Part shown: piece after piece, positions 43,231 to 54,045 of the stretch
Layout of the letters: every line of letters begins with the position of its first letter
How positions within the stretch are numbered: the stretch's first letter is position 1
DNA from: Trichoplax sp. H2
Taxonomy: Eukaryota; Placozoa; Uniplacotomia; Trichoplacea
Reading direction: 5' to 3'
Length of the DNA stretch: 64,000 bases
Assembly (NCBI GenBank): GCA_003344405.1
Contig: NOWV01000041.1
Span: 124,001-188,000, forward strand
Made by a program: the position numbers and the translations under genes
The notes under the pieces: generated by a model
What the model saw: the letters and a program-made list of their open reading frames with translations, nothing else
What the model was told of the DNA's origin: nothing
The model's database searches: none

Positions 43231-46200
43231 ATGGATCTGTCTTCCTCATCGCCCCTATCAACTAATCATTTGGCATTGTCTCATTTTGACGATTGTAATC
43301 GTCAAAATGAGTCAATACCAAATGATATACTAGTATCAGAAAAGACTGATTGTGGTGCAGTTCACTGCACTTATGCTCATACTTTATCAGATTCCGATGA
43401 AGACGTTGTAATAGATGATTTGGATAATTGTGATCAAAAAGATAGCCTGGATAGTATTACGATATCTCCACCGAATGTATCACTTACTGAAATATGTCAA
43501 AAATTGGCGGCACGTCTATCAAATGTTGATAGTTCCGGTTCCATGTATACTGACGCATATGAAGATGAAATAGTTAAGGAATCCCCATTGAATTCTGGTA
43601 TTGGAATGAAATTAGAAGATAGGATGATACTCCCAAAAGCTGATGTCGTCCTACACAGCGATAAGGAAAGGTAATCTTGATATACTTTGCTTGATAGATT
43701 TAGTTATCTTATGACTTACACACTCACCTACAATGAAGTCTTATTTATTGCATGTACGCCACATTTAGTAATGAAATAGTTTGTAATACAATTTGTAAGT
43801 TTCAGTCACTCGACTTAGCGGAGTATGTTACAAAGGAGCTAACCTTTGACAACTCCAATCACTTGCGCGTACTATATGTTTCCTAAATAAGCTAAGAGCT
43901 ACATGAACAACTACAACGCTTCATTCTTCCCATTAATCATTAATGGAACAATTGTATAGTCCTGCAAAACAAAAAAAGAAGCAAATGAAGACTAAAAGTA
44001 CGGTAAACAAATTACCATCGAACAGAAAAAGAGGCAGACCAAAGGGGTCTGTTAAATCAAAAGTTTCACCAAGAAATACAAGTAATACCTTTCATAGGAA
44101 GGGTGTGTAATTAATTCATTTATCCAATCAAATGACTTTCCCACTCTAATATAATAATGATTTAGATTGTTTTTCAATTTTCGTAAATTATACCAGCAAC
44201 CAATATTGAATCGTGTGATGAGCCACAATCGAAGAATGTACGTTGTGTAAGATAAAGTTTGTTTATTTACCTTGATATTGTACTTCTCGTATTAAATATT
44301 GAGAATTGACCAAGTCCCACGTTTCTTTGATATTTCCGTATAACTTTAAAATTACTTTAACTTAGTACTGATATTTGCAATTTCAATTTATGACCCAGGT
44401 AACACGAAGTGGACGCAAGATTATTCCACCCTTGGATTATTGGAGAGGTGAAAGAATAAGAGAAGTGTGCGGTGAAGTAAGAGTTTCCGTAGGATCTAAA
44501 CCCAGCGCTCAAATTCATTTCATTAATTATTCCAAGGTAATATTTTGCTTTACAAGTGACGATCGTAAATTGCGATATATCGTTAAAAATATCTGTGACT
44601 ACATATATTAGAGATGGTTTTATGCTTTTTTCTACGTATATATTCAAAATGTGTAGTTAGATCGTTCGATATAATACACATACGAATCTTAACTCAGTAC
44701 AATGGCTAAATTAATCGTTTAATTACAAATTTATTTGCTCATGGAACATAATCCTATATATTTATTTCCTTACTTTGACTTTTAGAAAAATGGAAATGGA
44801 AATAGTACACCTACAGAAAGCGACTTTCCTAATAAACAGCGTAGAACTGCAAGTATATTCCTTAGAATTATTGTTATTTATTTATAAAAGATTTTTGCCA
44901 GTTTGAAGATATATACAATATTTTTTTATGTTTCTAAAAAGATATGAATAACCACATTAGAATTAAGATTTTTGTAAAAAATTAGGGTAGATACCTTGTC
45001 ATGAACAATTAATATCACTGTAGCATATTAATCTACTACAATAATTATACCACGTGTTTTGCAGTTTACAGTGTATTATGAAACTACCTAAACAGATTTG
45101 TTAACTAATAGTACTAGTACTCCAAATAATATCTTCTCTTCCTACTCTCAAATAGAGCGTAGATCTTCACAAACAACATGGTCTAAAGATAGGCTAAATT
45201 TATTATACAGGTATAATTTTCGAATTTGTATTAATTACGGATGTAGTTCATTTTTGCATTCATGGCCTGCAGAATAAATATATAGCCAATGCGAACTAGT
45301 ATACTGTAATGCTTTCGATTTTCAATTTAATAATTATCAATTTTTAATTTTCCTTGCCTAATAGTTGTGCTGCAGATGTATGTCCTTCTACAGCACGCTA
45401 TTGGCAAAAGGTGGCTAAGCGCGTTGGCAATTGTACCGCTGATGAATGTAGAAAACTCTATCAAGACAAATTTTCTAGAGAAAACTATAAAAAGTCTAAT
45501 AAAGCAGCGAGCAAGTTAACAAGTTAGTAACGCAAAAAATTTACACTTGTCTGTAGACGAGGCTATAAGAAATTTATTGATATCTTGTAATTACAGATTT
45601 AAAGAAGGGCCGAAAAGGAGTGCGAAGGATATTGAACGAACAAGCAAAGGACCACGAAGATGACCTCTTCGAATCATCACCTTACCGTAACAGTAAATCA
45701 TTGAAAGTAAGTGCTAATTGAGCAGACTGTAAAATTTTTGCTGTAACCTATGAAATCATACACTTACAATACTTTTTTATCATATCCCTCGCGTTATTAG
45801 CTTCAGTTATCAGATAGTTTAGATGAAACTGATGGTGACGAAAAATGTATTAAAAATCAAAAAAACGAGTCTTCGGATATAGAGAAAAGTAATTCATTAA
45901 ATGATAGCTTATGCTTGCTGGAACCTGTTAATAGGTATGTCTATATAACACTATCATCACGCTAATTTCAGCTCATGATCAATTATTGAATTTCAATTCT
46001 GTTCTTACTGTTATAGAGATAAAATAGACACATATATACATAAAATTAAACACGGTCGTAAAGGAAGACGTCGGAAAATATTGCCACTGAAGGTACTGTA
46101 TGTACCTGTAGTTTTCGTTGAGTATAGTACCTATAGCATTCGCTTTACTGAATCTCTTGCTATTCAGTTAGTAAAAATATATTGGATATGAAATGTTTTG

Positions 46201-46354
46201 AATCGATTTTTTTCCTTATTTATAGAAGAAGTTGACTTATCCGAAAAAAATCTCTAAAGCGCGAGATATTAAATATATATTCGATCAGCCGTCATCATCA
46301 AATAGCGATATTGAAGAAGATAGTTACTTTGATGATGATGGTGATGATGAATAA
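43231..46354 (+). CDS. M18BP1/KNL2-like centromere protein, 11 exons
   Basis: This family guides the Mis18 complex and new CENP-A to centromeres. Exons are 43231-43670, 43960-44102, 44197-44246, 44399-44536, 44786-44852, 45096-45210, 45365-45522, 45597-45706, 45807-45934, 46017-46092 and 46226-46354; phase closes and gives 517 aa. Visible order: an acidic Ser-rich N-terminus (1-146), a basic stretch with AT-hook RKRGRPKGS (about 170), a CENP-C motif TRSGRKIIPPLDYWRGERI (about 213-231), and a SANT/Myb domain (about 304-357) with WSKDRLNLLY, ARYWQKVAKRVGN and TADECRKLYQDKF. Basic segments KKGRKGVRR and HGRKGRRRK and an acidic end FDDDGDDE follow. CENP-C motif plus SANT is the KNL2/M18BP1 layout of many non-mammals. 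No C-terminal cupin exists, so it is not CENP-C. I see no SANTA domain. Confidence 0.8.
43265..43326. repeat. Long hairpin inside the first coding exon of the KNL2-like gene
   Basis: Bases 43265-43294 and 43297-43326 form 30-bp inverted arms around a 2-base loop (GT). The inner 15 bp (CTCATTTTGACGATT) pair perfectly; only positions 274 and 279 of the left arm (counting from 43000) mismatch over the full 30. The region encodes HLALSHFDDCNRQNESIPND. Confidence 0.9.
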
Positions 46355-47515
46355 GGAGGATAGCATCAATTTTACACATGCTTAGTTGTTTCAACTGTAT
46401 TTCTTGTAACATTGAACGATGTAAATAACTTTAAGGTTGTTATAATAATTTATTTATAATTTAGCATGAGAACACTATAGAAATATACATTTTCGTTTAT
46501 GAATTGTACAGTCTGCATTATGCACTTGGATCTTGTTTTGGGCACGACATTCTGCCTTACATTCGAATCAATTTTTGTTAATAAATATCTATGATACTGT
46601 ATATCAGGTGACGGTGATTAAAGCGAGAGTATAAATCTTGTCGATAGCTGGTATGACATGATTTATGAAAAAATTATGCCAAACATTAAAATTATGATTC
46701 TTATACTTACGGACTGTATTATTCTCGTATTAAGAATAACTCTTAAATGTGTAATTTTTAGACATTTTTATATTCTATGGCCTATATAGCATGATACAAA
46801 TTTTTGAACAGTTACTATTTACAATCAATTGATATAAGAGTTGATCTAAATCGATCTCACCTCCTACTGTACCTAGTGGCAGTATAGTAGTTCATTCGCA
46901 ACTGTCTTGGTTGAAATTACTATGCCATACGATGTTGTAACTTATACGTAGCATACGACTAACAAAGTTACGGTGTACAACGCTTACAGCCTATAATACA
47001 AGTAGTACTCGTACAGTCAAAATACAATGTATTACCATCGCTAATGGCTAATGCATGGCTTAAAAATTAGCATTTGGCCGTACTTTCTTCATGCTTGGCT
47101 TGAAAATAAATAAAAAGATGGAATTTGTAACCAGCATGCGGCATATGAAATGGTAATTTACATACTATGTACACTTGTACAGTATATACGCGTCTAGATG
47201 TATTAGAAATATCTTAGGAAGAATTACATTTTGTATATCCCTGATGTCAAAAATGTATATAGCAGTAAAAGCAGTATACAAAATAGGCGTATAACTACAT
47301 CCCACGATTGTGGCGCTATCTTCACAAACTGCATTATACAGCAATAAACTACCGATCGATGGATAATTAACCATATCATTATGAATACAAGTTTATTTTA
47401 CACTGTGAGTAGAGAATAATTTGTAACTTGCTACAAGATTGCCCTTGATCCAGTTTAAATGGCAATTTCTATACATACTACAGGCTGCAGGGTGATACTG
47501 GATCGTTGCATTGCA
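46355..47515. other. Intergenic between convergent genes, nothing recognised
   Basis: AT-rich sequence containing the 3' ends of the KNL2-like gene and SDHAF1. No exon or RNA gene is supported. The minus frame at 47165-47374 has no recognisable domain. Confidence 0.4.
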
Positions 47516-47758
47516 TTATCTTATGGTGGTGATATCATCCAGATGAGTCTTGCTGAGTAGCTGCAATTGCTTTTTCCCTCGGCGTAGTAAATATTCAATG
47601 TGCATGATATTATGACGTTGGATATTATTATTTTTCCTAAATTCGTTTTTGATGAGAGCAGTTGCACCAGGTCTTTGCTTACTTGCTTTCAGCATGCTTC
47701 TATATAGGCGTAAAACTTGTTTCTGTAGATTGCTATGCTTAACAAACTTTGAACTCAT
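47516..47758 (-). CDS. SDHAF1: Succinate dehydrogenase assembly factor 1 (LYR protein)
   Basis: SDHAF1 is a mitochondrial matrix LYR-motif protein that helps insert iron-sulfur clusters into the SDHB subunit of complex II. The single-exon frame gives 80 aa from the first ATG (MSSKFVKHSNLQKQVLRLYR). The LYR tripeptide at residues about 18-20 is followed by LKASKQRPGA, FRKNNNIQRHNIMHIEYLLR and RGKKQLQLLSKTH, which matches the family's IEYLxRRGxxQLxLL signature. The vertebrate protein is longer at its C-terminus, so this is the conserved core. The open frame extends three codons upstream through GTG, but ATG at 47758 fits the family start. The gene lies inside a segment duplicated at 48336, so a second copy, or an assembly artefact, is present. 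Confidence 0.92.
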   Translation of the reverse strand: MSSKFVKHSNLQKQVLRLYRSMLKASKQRPGATALIKNEFRKNNNIQRHNIMHIEYLLRRGKKQLQLLSKTHLDDITTIR

Positions 47759-48008
47759 GGCTACCACTTACCCCTTCGTCAAGTTGATTCTATATTATAA
47801 TAAAAATGTGATGCTTGAATCAAGTTGCGGATTAAGTGCAATAGATTGCAACGCGTAGTACGCACTCCAATAATAAATGTAACCTAAGAGTATGCCTGCA
47901 CGAATGCTTGTCTCCAGCTGTAGAAGAACTTCTGAAGAAGGATGTTTTCTGCCCGAAATCACTGCCAGCTGCATACTGTACGCCTACAGTAAATAGTATA
48001 CTACTGTA

Positions 48009-48027
48009 GGCTTAGCTCAGTTGGTAG
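48009..48027 (+). other. tRNA-like A-box sequence in a duplicated segment
   Basis: GGCTTAGCTCAGTTGGTAG at 48009-48027, repeated at 48733-48751, matches the 5' end and D-arm (A box, TAGCTCAGTTGG) of a eukaryotic tRNA. No acceptor-stem partner or standard B box is found at tRNA distance, so this is not a tRNA gene. It could be the head of a tRNA-derived SINE or a decayed tRNA. Confidence 0.4.
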
Positions 48028-48315
48028 TTGGCAGTAGCTAGTAGTACTGTAAAGTGAGTAAGAGTACACTGTTCTGTAGAGTAATGGTCGCTAAATCGGT
48101 TGGATTTTGCCTTATTTAAAATCAGCGATTGATCATAGAAGGTCTCTAGTCGACACTATCGCCATTTTATGTCATTTGTGTCAGCATCGGCAGCATGCAA
48201 TGGGGTTCATTTTGATCTGTGTACAGGCAAGTAGTGGTCGCTAAATCGGTTGGATTTTGCCTGTAAAATCAACGATTGTTCGAACAGGTCGACACTATCG
48301 CCATTTTATGTCATT

Positions 48316-48335
48316 NNNNNNNNNNNNNNNNNNNN
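48316..48335. other. Assembly gap (20 N)
   Basis: A run of exactly 20 undetermined bases, likely a fixed-size placeholder. It cuts the second copy of SDHAF1, and both sides are repeated sequence, so the join may be wrong. Confidence 0.97.
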
Positions 48336-48499
48336 TCAATGTGCATGATATTATGACGTTGGATATTATTATTTTTCCTAAATTCGTTTTTGATGAGAGC
48401 AGTTGCACCAGGTCTTTGCTTACTTGCTTTCAGCATGCTTCTATATAGGCGTAAAACTTGTTTCTGTAGATTGCTATGCTTAACAAACTTTGAACTCAT
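48336..48499 (-). pseudogene. Second SDHAF1 copy, cut by an assembly gap
   Basis: The first 54 or so codons of SDHAF1 are repeated here, from the same ATG context to RHNIMHI, with an identical protein sequence. The IEYLLRRG...QLQLL part should lie beyond 48336 but falls into the gap, and the sequence on the other side of the gap is tandem-array DNA. The flanking copy (48500-48990) also matches 47759-48235 with only a few substitutions and a deletion of about 20 bases near 48583. It may be a real recent duplicate or a duplicated assembly of one locus. It is typed as a pseudogene only because the coding region cannot be completed here. Confidence 0.75.
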
Positions 48500-49385
48500 G
48501 GCTACCACTTACCCCTACGTCAAGTTGATTCTATATTATAATAAAAATGTGATGCTGGTATCAAGTTGCGGATTAAGTGCAATACATACTCCAATAATAA
48601 ATGTAACCTAAGAGTATGCCTGCACGAATGCTTGTCTCCAGCTGTAGAAGAACTTCTGAAGAAGGATGTTTTCTGCCCGAAATCACTGCCAGCTGTATAC
48701 TGTACGCCTACAGTAAACAGTATACTGCTGTAGGCTTAGCTCAGTTGGTAGTTGGCAGTAGCTAGTAGTACTGTAAAGTGAGTAAGAGTACACTGTTCTG
48801 TAGAGTAGTGGTCGCTAAATCGGTTGGATTTTGCTTTATTTAAAATCAGCGATTGATGATTGAGGGTCTCTAGTCGACACTATCGCCATTTTATGTCATT
48901 TATGTCAGCCTCGGCAGCATGCAATGGGGTTCATTTTTGATCTGTGTACAGGCAAGTAGTGGTCGCTAAATCGATTGGATTTTGCCTGTAAAATCAACGA
49001 TTGAACAGGTCGACACTATCGCCATTTTATGTCATTTGTGCTGTAAAGTAGTGGTCGCTAAATCGGTTGGATTTTGCCTGTAAAATCAACGATTGTTCGA
49101 ACAGGTCGACATTATCGCCATTTTATGTCATTTGTGTCAGCATCGGCAGCATGCAATGGGGTTCATTTTGATCTGTGTACAGTAGAGTAGTGGTTGCTAA
49201 ATCGGTTGGATTTTGCCTGTAAAATCAACGATTGTTCGAACAGGTCGACACTATCGCCATTTTATGTCATTTGTGTCAGCATCGGCGGCATGCAATGGGG
49301 CTCATTTTGAACATATGGAACTATGGACTACTAAATTACATGTAGTAGTCTATAACTGATTACAGGTTCCTCGATGTACAAAGTA

Positions 49386-49405
49386 NNNNNNNNNNNNNNN
49401 NNNNN
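49386..49405. other. Assembly gap (20 N)
   Basis: A second run of 20 undetermined bases. The 75 or so bases before it (from gaacatatggaactatggac to ctcgatgtacaaagta) recur before 49979, so the gap sits exactly where a tandem duplication would confuse an assembler. Confidence 0.97.
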
Positions 49406-49978
49406 GCTAAATCGGTTGGATTTTGCCTGTAAAATCAACGATTGTTCGAACAGGTCGACACTATCGCCATTTTATGTCATTTGTGCTGTAAAGTAGTGGT
49501 CGCTAAATCGGTTGGATTTTGCTTGTAAAATCAGCGATTGATCATAGAGGGTCTCTAGTCGACACTATCGCCATTTTATGTCATTTGTGTCAGCATCGGC
49601 AGCATGCAATGGGGTTCATTTTGATCTGTGTACAGTAGAGTAGTGGTCGCTAAATCGGTTGGATTTTGCCTGTAAAATCAACGATTGTTCGAACAGGTCG
49701 ACACTATCGCCATTTTATGTCATTTGTGTCAGTATCGGCGGCATGCAATGGGGTTCATTTTGATCTGTGTAGAGTAGAGTAGTGGTTGCTAAATCGGTTG
49801 GATTTTACCTGTAAAATCAACGATTGTTCGAACAGGTCGACACTATCGCCATTTTATGTCATTTGTGTCAGCATCGGCGGCATGCAATGGGGCTCATTTT
49901 GAACATATGGAACTATGGACTACTAAATTACATGTAGTAGTCTATAACTGATTACAGGTTCCTCGATGTACAAAGTAA

Positions 49979-50559
49979 ATGCAACTGATATTTCGAAAGT
50001 GCCACTATTGCACGAACAGTACTGAATGTCCAAAAAGATTGCAAATGCTTCTTTCTATTAGGCATAGTGGATTTGCACTAGTCCACAACTGATCATAGAT
50101 TGGCTGCAAAATAACCATCGAGTTACGTAGTGTGGATATTTCCAAAGTGCAAAGATTCAATGAGGAGCTCTATGGCCCAACAGTCAATCCAGACCATTAC
50201 CCCTATGATGTCGACATACTGTAGGCAAGCTAAAAAGACAATCTGTCGTGGAAAGCCGCCTAAACACTTTTTCCAAACAGTCATCAGTCTACCGGCGGCA
50301 GGTAGTCCGGCAGTCCAACATGAATTAATGCTATAATTAACATAGAAAGTAGACAAACTGTTAGTGCATCATTTCCGCCACAAAGCAGCCCAACAATAGT
50401 CTCTATTCTATCCAGTAGACTATTTTGAAGACTTTACAGCATGACATGGCTGCATGGTACCGCTACCGAGTCTTGTCCAACATAGCATATGGACTCCTAT
50501 GGGCTATTGGGCGTAGTACTCGATCCTTCAAGTACTGTAGACGGAAAGGATGCCCAGTC
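49979..50559. other. Unique sequence with a possible broken coding stretch
   Basis: A frame at about 50130-50221 reads VDISKVQRFNEELYG then PTVNPDHYPYDVDIL before a stop. This looks protein-like but matches no family I can name and has no clear splice partner. Open frames on both strands overlap here and none is supported as a gene. Confidence 0.25.
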
Positions 50560-51143
50560 ATGACTGAGTGGATTTCGACTGGACGGAGACAACCAGCTGC
50601 AAATCACTTGGCCACTCAATCCACTCGAGCTATGAAAACTTCTTCTACTAAAAATAGCGCAAATCAAGGCAGTAAATCTATCCAAGATCATTTTACGCCA
50701 TTGGCACGCCAAAGTAGTCAGAAAGGAGAAGATGACTTCGATTCTATTTCACGAGGTGTTCAAATTGAATAGACACTAGCTAGACAAGCATTATTGACAC
50801 GTCGATCCTTACTCGTACGCCTGCTACTTAGACCCATACAGTATTCTTCTTTTCCATGGCCGATATGTTGATAGGCGGCGTGATTAAGTGATTGATTATT
50901 ATCATCGATCTTCTCGTCATTAGTCACTGGAATGGCGATACTCTTTGCCTACTTGACTTAAATTTTACTTCATTTAATATCTTACAGCAACAGGAGATGA
51001 CAATAGAAAGCGTTCATTAGACTATTCTACTTTGACTGTCATGGAGAAACGCAAGCATTATCGATGTGGTGATCAATATATCACCATGGACAAGCTGATG
51101 CCATGGTCTAAAGATGGTCCTAGTTTTGCAATGTTGCGCAAAT
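50560..51143 (+). CDS. Unrecognised small basic protein with a PIP-box-like motif, two exons
   Basis: I do not recognise this gene. Exon 1 can start at ATG 50560 (MTEWISTGRRQPAANHLATQ) and ends at 50755 before GTGTTC. Exon 2 runs 50988-51143, after a CTTACAG acceptor and before a strong GTAAGT donor. Phase matches across the intron, giving DDFDSISR joined to ATGDDNRKRSLDYS. The segment GSKSIQDHFTPLARQSSQK resembles the hydrophobic part of a PCNA-interacting box, but the leading Gln is missing. Exon 2 carries RKHYRCGDQYITMDKLMPW and SKDGPSFAMLRK. One leftover T at the donor joined to a possible acceptor near 51206 would create a stop codon, ending the protein at about 117 aa. The open frame extends upstream to 50425, so the true start is uncertain. 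Confidence 0.4.
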
Positions 51144-54045
51144 GTAAGTTTTCCATCTTAACGTAATCGTGCATTATAGTTTTGCTTTAATGCTTGATAA
51201 ACTAGAAAACCACAAGAACATGGATGATCAGGATGGTAGTAGGATATCTTCCAACCCGAGCATACATATTAGATTGCTTATTGATTCAATTAATTAAAGT
51301 GAAAGTCCAATCATCATCCAAGGATGAAATTTAGATGGCCTTGCTACCCTTTTCATATCGACTCTGTCAGCGATTGGTTAGCAATCAACATCAACAATAA
51401 GAATGCAAACCAATGACTCTCCTTGTTACTACTTGTAAACCCTACTCGCTTGATTATGATAAAAGACATATGTAATGGCGAAGTCATACATTAGATCCAA
51501 GACTATGTAGGATAAAGATCACACGCGATATGCAGATGATTCAGAATAACGTTTAGCTTTATTGCAAGGATACGCAGATAGCGATGTAACATCTGCATGT
51601 ATTATATCAGAAGCAATACTATTTAGTAGTCTTATTCTGTACTTAGGCTTTGGTACATCTACTCTGCAACTACAGTGCTTCGTATTAAATTAATCATAGT
51701 CCTTGCCTACTTTACATAGTCGATATTACTACACATATCATAACATATGTACGATATCATCTCTTAGTGCATACGATTGTCGTACTCTCTTTTTTCATGA
51801 GTACATCTAATGATGCAAGCTTACCGAACGTTTAAATACTTCTTGATAGCTATACAAGTAGTTTATGAATAATACGTTACACACGCAGACCTATTAAAAC
51901 TCGCCATGTTTTAATAAATACTTGTAGCTAAGTTGACAACACATATCATAGCATCAAAATCGATCGAAGGATAGTAGTGGATATAACACATGCATGTACT
52001 GTACATTGTACAATTAGCAAGTGATGCAACTCTGTAAAAGTACAGTGTAGTCTTTCCTCGAGTTCACAACCAAGAAGTTAAACTCATTCAATATGATAGT
52101 TGCAACAGATTGAAAGGATAGACTAGATGATATGTCATCAGTTTGAACAACTTTCCACTTGGATACCTACACGTATAGACAGAAATAGAACATGAATTAA
52201 TGACAATACCGAGTTTGAAATACTCTAGGCCAAGCACCAATATTGTACATATTACAAAAGTATCATCTATCAGTATGGCACAATATGCTGTAAGGATGAT
52301 GAAGACCATCAGTGGCTTGGTATTTCGTTATTCAACTAATTAATCAATAGGATTTTCAAGGAGAAATTGGCTTGAAATATCAATCACTTTCTCGATCAGC
52401 CTACTTGAAATACTTTTAGTACATCAAGATGATTTCAATCCCTTCTCCTACCTCATTAAATTCTCTCATCTTGAATGCAAACAATTGATCACAATAACAC
52501 ATGTAGGGCTACTAAATTCATGGCAGTACCCGTATGTAATTAATAGTACACACACATACACATTTACTCCTATCTTGATGGAATGATTGTCTTATTAAGG
52601 GTTATAAAAATGCAAGAGTACACTTATGATAGTTTCCTTTGCACTGAATTAAAATGCTAACAATCACTTGCATATCGATGGCCTTCTTCTTATGTCATTT
52701 CATCTCCATATCCTATGACAACAGTCCAATATTTTTACATTGATCTATTAAAGGTAAATTGTGATCTCCTATCCAACCTTGTCAATGCTATATTGTACAC
52801 TCACCTTGGAATTATTTAGCTAGCCAGGCTATTTGCTTAGCAAGAGAATAATGATAGTATTGATAAAATGAAATGATTGTATACCATACTTTGAAGTACA
52901 TACAAGCATTGAAATGCTACTTTCAAAACAACTTATTTGCTATACAAATGAGACGATGCTAAAAGTCAATAATCTAAAGGGAGGACATTACAACCTTGTA
53001 GTAAACCTGTGATGAAAAAAAAGTGTTGTCAATGTAAATGAAATAGTCCATTCTATACACCAATGTTAGCAAATTTCTCTCCATCCATATTAATTATTTA
53101 TAATTATTATCCAATGTCTATTGATACAGTATGTTGTGTGAACTAGATGGTCTGCATCAATTATTTGTCCAATTAATACAAAGTCGCTTAACAGCTGCCT
53201 TTAATCGATATGGTATTTTTTCAATAGTAGTTAACAAGCTGTGGTTAGAACTCAGTCAAATAGCCTCATCCTTGACAACCATTAATTGTATATGGAATTC
53301 TCTATTTAACGGAGTTATAATAATATTATGAATATCGTTACTTATTATCGATGATATAACCCTTAGGCTTATTGCATTATTATGATAGTTTAGGAATGTT
53401 ATTCTACAATGTATTGCAAAGGGTCTTAAAAATCCAATCTACTAGATTGAGCTACAGGTAAAATAAAGACTTTCCCATCAGGTTTAACCCCGAACATGTA
53501 GATAAATTGTAAGGTATACCCAAAGTTGATAATTGTTTAATTAACGTTAATACAGATACAAATCATTCAATTATGATCTTTCTACCGGCCTTAACAATTA
53601 CATTAATAATAATTACTCAATGCCCTCATCATAAAAATGATATCCAAACTTGATGACTAGCTTCAATCCACTTAAAAAAGGCTTTATTTAGAAAGTCCAT
53701 TAAACGTAATTAATTTGATTTAACATCATTCCTCAGTAACAAATTACTTTTCATTCACACTAAATCAAAGCTTCAAGGGAAAATAGTTACGAGGAGTATA
53801 AAATTCTATTTTTGGTCATTAAAATTATGATCATGCAAAATATGCCTGTCTAGTGAACGGTATTCGGTTGATGGCTATGATTTTATATTTCCCCAAAAAA
53901 GAAGTAGTATAAGCTTAACAAATGTAAAATGTTTTGTTGCCTTTATTATGATTGGATCGGTAAATATTATAAATGATATTAATAAGATATGATCAATGAA
54001 AATACTGGATTAAGAATTGAAAATGCTATTGATTTCATTCTATAG
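51144..54045. other. Long AT-rich stretch, no gene supported
   Basis: Scattered open frames (52088-52309 minus, 53131-53331 plus) have no recognised domain. The 5' exon of the MACROD-like gene should lie in or near the right end. A short frame from 53396 (MLFYNVLQRVLKIQSTRLSY) looks like an amphipathic targeting peptide and ends at a GTAAAA donor, but its phase does not fit the next exon directly. Confidence 0.35.

Larger units (their letters stand above)
48078..49895. repeat. Tandem array around a tcgctaaatcggttggatt unit
   Basis: About ten copies of a unit of roughly 90-150 bp run between 48085 and 49895. The core is gtggtcgctaaatcggttgg, then attttgcctgtaaaatcaac, gattgttcgaacaggtcgac and actatcgccattttatgtca, often followed by gtgtcagcatcggcagcatg. 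Some copies replace the middle by a ttatttaaaatcagcgattgat variant. Within the unit, gattttGCCTGTaaaatc is an inverted repeat. TCGCTAAATCGG and GTTCGAAC sit 28 bases apart, like A and B boxes of an RNA polymerase III promoter. Two 20-N gaps break the region. Confidence 0.85.

Noticed and set aside
44399-44536. CENP-C itself as the identity of the gene with the CENP-C motif
   Set aside because: There is no C-terminal cupin domain, and a SANT/Myb domain follows instead, which fits KNL2/M18BP1.
48009-48080. A possible tRNA gene starting GGCTTAGCTCAGTTGGTAG
   Set aside because: No anticodon arm, B box or pairing acceptor end follows at the required distance; it is only an A-box-like fragment.
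53131-53331. 66-aa frame after a TACAG acceptor (LCELDGLHQLFVQLIQ...)
   Set aside because: It has no donor, no in-phase neighbour on either side and no family resemblance; joining it to the 50988-51143 exon gives an immediate stop.
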